Source of the DNA: Cymodocea nodosa
Lineage: Eukaryota; Streptophyta; Magnoliopsida; Alismatales; Cymodoceaceae
Length of the DNA: 64,000 bases
Assembly (NCBI GenBank): GCA_036874045.1
Contig: CM072336.1
Span: 13,821,001 to 13,885,000 of the forward strand
Direction: 5' to 3'
The notes beneath the pieces are model-generated. The model saw only the letters and a program-made list of their open reading frames with translations. It was not told where the DNA came from and ran no database searches. Shown in pieces: positions 54,371 to 64,000 of the stretch. The position numbers and the translations under genes are program-made. Every line of letters starts with the position of its first letter. The stretch's first letter is position 1.

Positions 54371-57300
54371 TTATCTATTCCTCCTAATCATATCAGTAAT
54401 AGCAGAACAAATTTTATCTCCTAGATGCCTAAAATCATTTCTAATGTCATTTAGCACTGATCTAAGTTAGGAGGTAGATCTGGTTGTTGTTGTACTTGAT
54501 CTGAAAAATTTTACTATTGTGGTTGGTTTTCTGTAATATCAGGTTATTGTTGTTGCTGTTGTTGATTCATAGACTGATATTTTTGCAAATCTTTAATACT
54601 GAAAGCTTTCATGCCTTTAGTTTCAGAGGGCCAGTCAGATAAAGTTAATTGGTTTGCAAGAATTCAATATATAGCATCACCAAAAAATAACTTTGAACTC
54701 ATATGCTGTAGTTGAGAAATGAAAACATCAAACCAATTGATTTGAATTCTATTTAAGAGGCCATAAGTTGCATATAAACAACTTCTACTGACTTCCAGAT
54801 TATGTCTGACTCTCTGAAATAAATTGGCATGCAAAATATTTGCAATAAATCTTGCCTTTGTATTTAGATTTTCCATTAATCTCATTTCGGTATATACACT
54901 TGGATCTGTGATAATGACTGAATGTCCCATTCTAGCTATCTAACCATGTCAAATTTGTTAGTAACAACAACACCTTCATTCTTCAATCCTAAAACTTTAA
55001 AAATCAATTCAGGAGATAAGGTGAACTCCTGTTGAGTTATTTGAGTTGTCAATATATTGTCATTCTTGACCAAATTGCTATAAAAGCTGCAATAAGCTCT
55101 TTGTATTGCTTCCATTTTGTTCCAATTGGCAAGAATTGTGTTGAGTATTTTTGTTTTGATGATGTATGCTGAATGAAAATAATCATATTTGCTCAATTAC
55201 TATTGCTTGTGAAAAGAAATTCAAATCATCAATTAATACAGAAAAAGCTTACTGATATAAATACTTGTCTATATTGGATTTGAAGTTAATAACTAGTCGT
55301 TTTGTTGCATTAATTTCTCATTTAACTAAACGTTAAGTTAACGTGTGTTTTTATTGAAAAACATGATATATTTTAAAGTTATATCTTCTGTATCATGAAC
55401 AGTGCACGTTTAGACAACTCGTTAAGTTAGAGTTTTGTTTGTATAGAGGTCACGTGAGAACTCGTTAAGTTAAAAGCTTAAAGGTTAAAATAGGTCACGT
55501 GATAACTTGTTAAGTTAGTGAGTAAAAGAAGAGACAAACTCGTTAAGTTAGTATTATACACGTGGTGAAATTATAAGTTACGAATGTTGTATTGTATCAT
55601 GTGAGGTGCACATGTTTAACTCGTTAAGTTAACATAACTAAATGTGTTGAGTTGCTATATTGAACACTAAGGCAACGCGTTAGGTTAGCGTTATAAACTT
55701 AAGTTGTTATTTTTGCACGTGGTAAAATTCTTATTATAAATACATTTGTTTATTATTGAATCGGTGAGTTAAAGATTTTCGGAGACTTACAATCGTAACT
55801 ATTCGAAAGGTAACTTAAGTCATGTTTTCAGGTCTTCACACGTGTCTCACTAGTTTTATAATATAAATAGTTTTTCGGTGACTTACATCTATAACTATCC
55901 GAAACTTAAACTGTTTTCAGTGAGTTATCGTTTAACCTTCCGAAAGAAAGGTTAAGTTGGTTCGTTGAGTTAGCATAACACCACAGACTTAGTTCGTTGA
56001 GTTAGCTACAGTACTTGTCATGTGAAATGGCACATGAGGAACTCGTTAAGTTAGAAACGTTAAGTTATATATATATACTTGTGTTACTCGTTTAGTTAAC
56101 ATTAAAGTAACGACTTCTTATTATACTGATGAAAAAATTTTGGACGAGAAAGTTTATTTTGCAGGAAATTTTTCAGAGATCTAGGACTGATGATTAAAGA
56201 AAATTTGAAATATAAACGTGGGTTAGAACGTGTGTGTTTCGATGAAGGAAAAAGAAAAGACGTGGAGAAGTGGAAAATTGGTAGTAATTAAACGTGGAGG
56301 ATATGCATGAAATGAAGATACAATATAAAAGGCATAGAGTTCTCGTTGATCAAACCATCCTTGCACACCAAAAGAAAAATCTTTTTAAGGGATCAAAAAC
56401 ACCTCTTCGGGAAAAATCTCTCAAGTGGAAGAAAATTCAGTGAAACAGAAAAAGGTATTATATACGTCACTAAAGATTTGAAGTATCAGAAGAAAGCAAA
56501 TTCGGTGAAGCATAAAAAGACAAGATATTCGTCATTGAAGAATTACTAAAGAAGAAAGAAGAAGAAGAAGAAGAAATATCTCAAACAGGGAGAAATGTTT
56601 TAAATTCCGCAAATTAGTTTTCTCTGTTTGTAGTTATGAAATTGTATAGATGAAACATGGTATCGAAATATAATTGCATCTACAATTCCTGAGGAGAATT
56701 GAATTGTATATTGTAATTGAAACCTTGAATAAAAATGATTTTATGAAAACAATATCTCAACTTGTTTTTGAGAATTAAAAGTTTCAATTATATTTCAGAA
56801 AATATTAAAAATACACAATTCACCCGCCTCTTATGTAGCCATACGATCCTACAAATTGCATTAAGCCTTGAAACTCAAATAAATCTCTTATTTCCAATAA
56901 ATTTCTAAACTTTATTGGTCGAGTATGTAGAATCTGACATGTAATCAAATTATTGTATTTCTACAATGCTTCCTCAGATTTAAAGTAAATTGAATTTCCT
57001 TGAATGTTTATTGTTCGATACAAAGAAGTTGATACTTGAAGCTTTGATTCAGAATTTAATTCATCTTCAGGAACCTCTTCGTCAAAATGAATGTCATTGT
57101 GTTCCTTTGTCAAAATATTTTCTTGAAGCTGCTCACGTAAGCTTGATTCTTTAGCTTCAATAGAGTGAGGAATATTTGCAATATCTATTACATCAATTTG
57201 TTCAGTTTCTATAATGTTCAGAGTTCAAATTTGCCACAAATTCAATAGCCTGTGTATCTGTTTGTAATTCTTCAATTTTTGCAACAGATATTTCCATTTA

Positions 57301-58365
57301 TACATGCTGTGAATTCTTAGACTCTTGTTCAATAGATTTTGAAATAGGTTGATCAACATGAAGCTCTTCTGGAGTCTTATCTTTTTCAATGGTTGCTACT
57401 CCAAACAATCCAGCCTCTGAACTAGTTATTAACTCAATACTTTAAAGCACATCTTCAATAACTTGTTCAATATCAGTTGCCTAATGTTCTAATTGTTCAA
57501 TTTCCTTATCATCAGGGCTTGAAACTATAGAAAAACTTAAACTAATTTGTTTCTTTGATTTCGTTTCAAGTTTTCTAGACAAAGAAAATAAAGTCTCATC
57601 ATCATCATTAATTTTAGTGTGTTCTGAATTGATGAGCTTATCAAATGCATTGAAAGGTACAATGTCTAGACATACATTGCCTTTAGGAAATAAAACCTCA
57701 TCTAATTGTTCTTTTTCAACAATATTTGTTTCCATAGAAATAAGTTCTTTTTGCTTCATTTTCTTGACTCTCTTTCTCTTGTAGCAAGTCATCTGTTCTT
57801 CTCTTATTGTTATTGTTTTCTTTTGAATTTGATCCAAAAAAGTTTTCTGTATCAATTCTTCAAAGACACTTTCTATAGCTATTGCCTTTCGAAAACTTTC
57901 AACTTTTTCTTTATCAACAACAATATTTGTTTGTTTGTCCTTTTAAAATAAGGGTGTAGGTATTGTAGAGTCATGTTCTTCCTCAAATGGTTGTAGTCGT
58001 GTACCATTGATAGGGGTTTGAGGAATTCTATTTGAAGAACCTACTCCTTTTTCCAAGTATTTTGCATATTATTCTAAAAATACCATTTCAGCACATTTCA
58101 TATGATATTCTCTGTCATATTTACTTCTTATTCCCATATATTGTATACTAGCATCTGTATTTTGAAGTTCTTGTTTAACTTCATCTAGTGTTTCTTCAGA
58201 AAAGAAATAGTCATGATATATTTGAGCTAACCTTTTGTCAACTTGCAAGATTTTCTTAAACCATGCTCATGGAACGTCATCTACATCTATTTCTTTGCCT
58301 TTGATACTTCCTCTACCTTTTCCTTTTCCTCTACCATGACCTTTGTTGAACTTAGAAACCATCAT
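54371..58365 (-). pseudogene. Extra ORF in env position of the SIRE-like element (copy 2, split by a solo LTR)
   Basis: Starts ATGATGGTTTCTAAG at 58365 and ends RRNR-TAA at 54371. Same layout as 24226-26489: a basic Gly/Arg/Lys-rich start (KGHGRGKGKGRGS), a charged coiled part (57481-57855), an acidic Gln/Glu middle (56900-57480), a more ordered C-terminal part (54664-55130: VVTNKFDMVR, MRLMENLNTKARFIANILHA) and a Gln-rich tail (54480-54570). A solo LTR splits it at 55139-56853. A few stops (TAG/TGA) are present, fewer than in copy 1 over the same parts. No signal peptide or membrane helix is apparent. The function is unknown. Confidence 0.72.
55139..56853 (+). mobile_element. SIRE-type solo LTR nested in the extra ORF (TSD AATTG)
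   Basis: 1715 bp, TGTTGAGTATTTTTG to CGATCCTACA, flanked by AATTG (55134-55138, 56854-56858). TATA box TATAAAAG at 56324-56331. It has both motif families: CTCGTTAAGTTAG (55410-55630) and ACTATCCGAAA/TTTTCGG (55775-55945). Confidence 0.9.
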
Positions 58366-59951
58366 CGTAGGTTGTAACAGGAACAAGCGGGAAAGATTTT
58401 CAGAAAGATATTTACGAGATAACCTAAGTTCCCGTGTAATAAGTGTTTAAATAAGGTTTCTGTAGAATAACTTAACGAGTCTATAAGTCGAGTTTGTATT
58501 TTAAATAAATATTGAATAAAATTTATTCAATCGAGATACCCAAAACATTTAAGTATAACTCGTTGAGTTACCTAACCTAACGAGTAAAACGTTGTCTAAA
58601 GGTAGTTTTACACGTTACCTTACATAACATAATGTTTAATTAGTATACTTAACAAAAATTCAAATGTTTTCAACTGAAAGCTTCCAAAGACAACTAACAA
58701 GTTAAAAGTAACTTAACTAACCATCATCTTGAGAACATTGTAAACTATTCTAATATTCTTTTTTTATGAACCTAAAATAGTTTGTTTGTCTATTAAATTA
58801 TTTCATCAAGATCTTAAGAGGACTAAACTTAGATTAACTAAGATCTATATTTTGAATGATATTAATCTGTTTTTGATATTGTAATTCCTCCCCCTACAAA
58901 TATACTTCAAATATATTCAATAACATAAAAAATATATTTGTATAAAGTAGGTGGTACTTATAACTATACTTTAAATTTTCTTTTCAGAAACTTTCGTTAT
59001 CCTGAATTCATCAAGAATGATTTCCAAAATCAACTCCAACCGTATATGAATCAAAATATAACTTTGAACTTAATTTGATTAACTCAAGGAGAATAAAGGA
59101 ATTTATCTCAAATAAACATTTTCAAAAGTACTAATTTTGATTCAACAAATTAGTAGTCATATTGGTAGAAACTATATTCGATTCAAAGATCTATGTAATT
59201 AATGAAACAACTTTTATCTTTTCAACACAGTAAATATTGATAATTTTCTTTAAAAGTTAGTTTGAAAAGCTTGAATTATACAAGAGCTTTCTAATGTACC
59301 TGTGTAATGAGCTTTCAATCAACAACCCAAGTCTAATTAGGACCTTAGGTTGCCAAATTTAAAGAATCATTTTTCAAGATAACAATCCTTACATACCTAT
59401 CTGTTCAAGTACAAGAGACTCGTGATCAAACTGATTAATAAACTCTCAAAGATTTTTACTTTGTAAGCACTTTTTATTTTAAGCACAGTATATATGTATT
59501 TCATTAATACAGATGCAATAAAACACAAATCTTATATAATTTTTACGTCTATGATTTTACTGAAAATATGAATAAGTTTCAATAAGCTTATACTTTTGAG
59601 TAGTAGTTTAATATGATTTACATATAAATTATTCTACAAGTTTAATCAATCAAGTCAAACTCATTCTTGATCATATTCACTTTTGTTGATCTAAAGAAAA
59701 CACTTAATCAAAATTTCAGGAATTCATAGGAATTTAATGTTTTTCATTGACATTTCCACTTAAAATTTTAAAAAACCATTAAACTTTTAAAAATAAGTAA
59801 AATCAATAAGATACTACAATAATTTTATCGTAAATACATAGTATCTCATGTAGCAGTTTAGATATTACTTAGATATTTATGATAAGTATATAATATCTAT
59901 GAGATAAACAACATCATCAGCAATATTTATCTTTTGTGGAGTTTAAGTATT
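58366..59951 (-). other. Spacer between pol and extra ORF, minus-strand SIRE-like element
   Basis: Matches 22638-24225 in inverted orientation over its length; no coding seen. Confidence 0.65.
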
Positions 59952-62900
59952 TTACACATCCCATAGCCTACAAATACCTAAATTTAATCTTATGTTGCAG
60001 AAAATATTTTCATCTAGAGGTTTTGTAAATAGATCAGCTAATTGATTTTTACTAGACACAAATCCTAATTAAATTTTTCCTTTAATTACGTTTTCTCTTA
60101 GAAAATGATGTCTAACCTTTATATGCTTTGCTCTAGAATGTAATACAGGATTTTTGGAAAGATTTATTGTAGAACTATTGTCACAATAAATCTCAGTTGT
60201 ATCATAAGATAATCCAAAGTCCTCTAAAGTTTGCCTTATCCATAGAATCTAAGTGCAACACAATGCAGCATTAACATATTTAGCTTCAGTGGTTGAAAGT
60301 GCTACACAGTTTTGCTTTTTACTAAACCATGACACCAAATTATTTCCCAATAATTGACATGTGTCACTAATACTCTTTCTATCAGACTTAGATCCTACGT
60401 AATCAGCATCAGTATATCCTATAAGATCTATTGAACTACATGTGTCACTATAATACAGTTCAAAATTTTTAGTTCCTTGTATATATCTAAATATTATTTT
60501 AACAATAATTGAGTGTGATTCTTTAAGATTAGATTGAAATCTAGCACAAGCATACATAGTAAACATAATATCAGGTCTACTAGCTATCAAATAAAGTAAA
60601 GAACCAATCATACTTTTGTAATTCCTTTGATCTATTAGTTTTCCTATGTTATCAATATCTAACTTTAAAGAAGTACTTATAGGAGTTCATCGAATCCTTG
60701 TATCAATAAAATTAAATTTCTTAAGCATTTCAACTGCATATTTTTTTGATTTAAAAATATACCTTTATCCATTTGCTTAATTTGAAGTCGTAGAAAATAT
60801 GGAAGTTCTCTTATCATACTCATTTCAAACTGACTAGTCATCTCTTTAGAAAATATTTTTATCAGTTTATCATAAGTTGCTCCAAAGATTTTATCATCCA
60901 CATATATTTCAACAACAATCTGATCTTTATCATCTTTCTTGATAAATAGAGTATGGTCTACTTTTCCCATGATATATCCTTGTTCTATTAGAAAAGTAGA
61001 TAACCTTTCATATCACGATCTAGGCGCTTGCTTCAAACCATATAAGGCTTTCTTCAATTTATACACATAGTTAGGATTTTTAATATCTTCAAATCTAGGT
61101 GGTTGTTTCACATAAACTTCTTCATTAATTAACCCATTTAGAAATGCACTCTTAACATCCATTTGATATAGTTTAAAATCCATATAGCAAGCATAGACCA
61201 ATAATATTCTAATACTTTCTAACCTAGCTACAAGAGCAAAAGTTTCATCATAATCAAGTCCTTCTTCTTGTGTATACCCTTATACAACTAATCTAGCTTT
61301 GTTTCTTATAACTTGACCAGTCTCATTAGTTTTGTTTCTAAAGATCCACTTTGTACCTATTATGGACTAATATTCTGGTGGAAAGACTAATTCCCAAACA
61401 TCATTTCTAATGAATTGATTTAGTTCTTCTTGCATTGCCACTATCCAATTTTCATCAGATAATGCTTCTTCTATATTCTTTGGTTTCACCATAGAGACAA
61501 ACATACACATACTATTTAAATTTACTGAAGCTCTAGTTTTAACTCCCTCCTTAATATTACCAATGACTTGAGTGATGAGATGTGATGAAGAATAACGCCA
61601 ATTTCTATGATTCTTCTTAATATTCTCACCAACATTTGAAGTTACATCACTTTGATCATTAGCTTAATCATTTAAGTTCATATTTTTAATTTTCTCAGAT
61701 AAATCTTCAATCTCTCTATTGATCTCTAATTCTTTTGAGAAATTGATCATATCATCATTATCAGCTTTAGATTGAGATTTTCTAAAAGAATTTTCATTGA
61801 AGCTTACATGGAGGGTTTCTTCAATGGTTCTAGAAGTCTTATTATAAACTTTATAGGCTTTACTTCTAGTTGAGTAACCTACAAAAATTCCTTCATCCGC
61901 TTTGGCTTGAAATTTATCTCTTTTATCCTTAGTGTTAAGGATAAAACACTTACAACCAAATGGTTTCATAAAGAAATTTTTGGAACCCTATCAAACATAA
62001 TTTCAAAAGGAGTTTTATTAATAAGAGATCTTAAGTAACTTCTGTTAATAATATAACAAGTTGTATTCATTACTTCAGCCCAAAAATTTTGAGGTAAATT
62101 ATGTTCATTTAACATAGTTCTGGTCATTTCCTGAAGTGATCGATTCTTTCTCTCAACAACACCATTTTGAGAAGGTGCTCTTGGAAAAGAACATCTATGA
62201 TCAATGCCATAATCTTTATAGTAATTATCCATTTGATCATTTTCAAATTTAGTACTATGATCACTCCTAAGTTTTTGAATAGAGACACTTTGTTCATTTT
62301 GAACAAGATTGCAATACTTTTTAAATGTTTCAAAAACTTCTATTTTAGATGCTAGAAAATATACCCAAGTGTATCTAGAGAAGTCATCTACTAAACCAAA
62401 CACATACCGTTTACCGCCAAGACTCATGATTCTTGTTGGTCTAAATAAATCCATATGTATAAGTTCTAAGACTCTCTTGCTTGATATATCAGTTTTAGAT
62501 TTAAAAGAGTTTTTATGAAGTTTACCTAACTCACATGCATCACATATGAAGTCCTTTGAGTAGTTAATATTTGGTAAAGCTCTCACTAAATTTTTTCTAA
62601 ACAGTTTATGTAACAATTTCATATTTATATGCCCGATCCTTCTATGCCAAAGATATGCATCACTAATTTTAGCTAGCAAACATGAATTTAAATAAACTAC
62701 ACTAGAAGGTAAAGATAAAACACATAGAGAACATTTTCTTTTAGCAATAAACTTAAGTTCATTTGTAATTTTATCAATAATTTTGCATATATTATCTTCA
62801 AGCACTACATAGTATCTATTATCAATTAGTTTTATAACATTTAGCAAATTAAATCCTAGATTTTCTACATATAGTACATTCGAAATAACACAAGTACATT

Positions 62901-63060
62901 GCTCATACCTATGATTTTATCCTTGCTTTTGTTTCCAAATATTACACTTCCTTCCTTGGTATTTGTAAAACTTTTCAATAGATTTTTTCGTCCGGTCATG
63001 TGACTAGAAGCTCCATTATCTAAAATCCATTTTGATGTTGTTTCCTCCTGCAAAAAAAAT
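59952..63060 (-). pseudogene. SIRE-like pol: protease, integrase, RT, RNase H
   Basis: In reading order on the minus strand: a protease start at 63045-63000 with WILDNGASSHMTG (family core D-S/N-G-A present); GAG-pre-integrase with AYLWHRRIGHINMKLLHK and CDACELGKLHKNS (62650-62520), giving the HHCC zinc finger; and the integrase core with LIHMDLFRP, LRSDHSTKFEND and RAPSQNGVVERKNRS (62460-62130). A linker with GYSTRSKAYKVYNKTSRTIE follows, then RT (61470-60680) with QMDVKSAFLNGLI and a YVDD box read as YVDDKIFGAT. RNase H (60611-59952) has DADYVGSKSDRKS and SWFSKKQNCVALSTTEAKY and ends at TAA 59954-59952. The open stretches are long (293 codons over the integrase), so this copy is younger than the one at 20644. 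Stops and frameshifts at about 60970, 61010, 61290 and 62860 inactivate it. Confidence 0.88.
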
Positions 63061-64000
63061 TACGAAGAACTGTTTCTTGGTACCTAATGTCTTTGAGGAC
63101 CAAGTTCATTAAAAGTATATTTCTTCTTTTTGTTTAAAAATAGCTTAATATTATTATTTAATTATTTACATTCTTATTAGTTGTAAGTACTATTGATTCA
63201 TCATTAGCTTCATACTCACTTATAGAATTATTGCTCTTATAAACATTCTGTTTATGTTCAGATGTGGTATAACCAAGACCAAATTGATTTTTCTTAGATA
63301 ATTTATTTTGGTCATGCACATACTTTTCAGCAAGTTCATACCAAGATTTTGTACTTGTATTTAAATTTTCAATACATACAAAATCTTTTTCTACACATGA
63401 ATTTTCAGATAAAGAACATGCAGAACTAGTAATTGGTCTAATACTATTATTTTGAATTTCATGCTTAGGTTTTTGAATTTTCAGTTTACTACTATTGTCT
63501 GAAATTTTAGAAACATTAGTAATTAAATTTCCAGAACAAGAAACAAGATTTTTAGAAACATTAATAGTCATGTTAGAAGTACATTTAGACAAATTACATT
63601 AATTTATATTATTGTTGCATGATTCATCCCTTGAAGTACCTACTTCTACATATTTATTACCTTGTTTCATGATAAAAGGAATTTTAGTCTTAGATTTACT
63701 TGAATTGCAACTAATAAATCCTTTGTTGGCTTGAGATTTAGGGTATTTAGGATAATCAAATCCTAAGCCATATTTATATGACATCGCAGGTGTACTAGTT
63801 AGTTTGTCTAACTTAGTTTGACTTAAATTCTATTTCTCAATGATGGAATTTAAATCTAGCTCTCTCATTTTTAATCTATCAATCTCTAACTCAAGATCAT
63901 TTATATTCTTTCTCAATTTTTCATTTTCTGATTCTATCTTTAATTTTTCAGCATTTATATTCTATATTTGTTCATGCAAGACACATTCATTAAATCTAAA
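63061..64000 (-). pseudogene. SIRE-like gag, C-terminal part
   Basis: Long frames 63592-63158 and 63784-63599 on the minus strand. Recognisable parts are a heptad-like coiled segment (ENEKLRKNINDLELEIDRLK, 63935-63870), then LTKLDKLTS-like, YKYGLGFDYPKY and WYELAEKYVHDQN. The coiled segment followed by a GLGF/GLGY motif is typical of the end of SIRE-lineage gag. Stops occur near 63830 and 63965. The N-terminal gag lies beyond the window. Confidence 0.65.

Larger units (their letters stand above)
52436..64000 (-). mobile_element. SIRE/Maximus-like Ty1/copia element, minus strand, runs off the right edge
   Basis: From its 3' end at 52436: 3' LTR (52436-53924), polypurine tract, extra ORF (58365-54371), spacer, pol (to 59952) and the C-terminal part of gag. 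It is a second, longer copy of the element at 20644-28444, in opposite orientation. Its 5' LTR lies outside the window. It sits in the SIRE-type LTR that starts at 48989. Confidence 0.85.

Noticed and set aside
62167..62518. Plus-strand open frames over the integrase
   Set aside because: Shadows of the 293-codon integrase frame on the minus strand.

Overview
The window is AT-rich nuclear DNA of a flowering plant, most likely a eudicot. The reasons are spliced exons of an organellar translation gene with plant-style promoter motifs, and LTR retrotransposons of plant lineages (chromovirus-like and Athila-like Ty3/gypsy, SIRE/Maximus-like Ty1/copia). I cannot name the species.

Left part (1-14.6 kb). 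One host gene is visible on the minus strand: the first four coding exons of a peptide chain release factor 1, probably mitochondrial (14264-14117, 13869-13769, 4518-4420, 4341-4158). Its 9.25-kb second intron holds a small non-autonomous LTR element (4724-6397, TSD AACAA) and a decayed complete copia element (8327-13523, 131-bp LTRs, TSD AATAC). The next intron, or the disrupted end of the gene, holds a 5'-truncated chromovirus-like gypsy element (about 470-3659), itself split by a 756-bp solo LTR. The later exons, including the GGQ exon, are not in the window. A telo-box and a site II motif lie in the presumed promoter.

Middle (14.8-28.4 kb). A minus-strand copia remnant (14799-16430) is followed by a truncated unit carrying an F-box-like reading frame (16787-19378), split by a SIRE-type solo LTR (17786-19233, TSD TTGAT). 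At 20643/20644 that unit is joined to the middle of the pol gene of a plus-strand SIRE-like copia element, which continues through pol, a 1.6-kb spacer, an extra ORF in the env position and the 3' LTR (ends 28444).

28.5-49 kb. This is best read as one large Athila-like Ty3/gypsy insertion (28535-48952). It has about 1970-bp LTRs, a tRNA-Asp-type primer site, a polypurine tract, and flanks matching at 4 of 5 bases. Its gene order is unusual: zinc knuckle, protease, RT, RNase H and integrase come first, then an unknown ORF, then a gag capsid gene without a zinc knuckle, then a second copy of the F-box-like ORF. Three LTRs are nested in it.

Right part (49-64 kb). Nested insertions: a plus-strand SIRE-type LTR is broken by a minus-strand Athila-type LTR and by a minus-strand SIRE-like element (52436 to beyond 64000). 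The extra ORF of that element is split by yet another SIRE-type solo LTR (55139-56853, TSD AATTG).

Main general observations: the LTRs of the copia and gypsy families share a colinear U3 segment and the same small palindromic motifs; the F-box unit and the SIRE element also share internal spacer sequence; many nonsense codons are TGG to TAG/TGA or CAG to TAG changes, as expected from methylcytosine deamination. Apart from the release factor gene, none of the coding regions seen looks intact.
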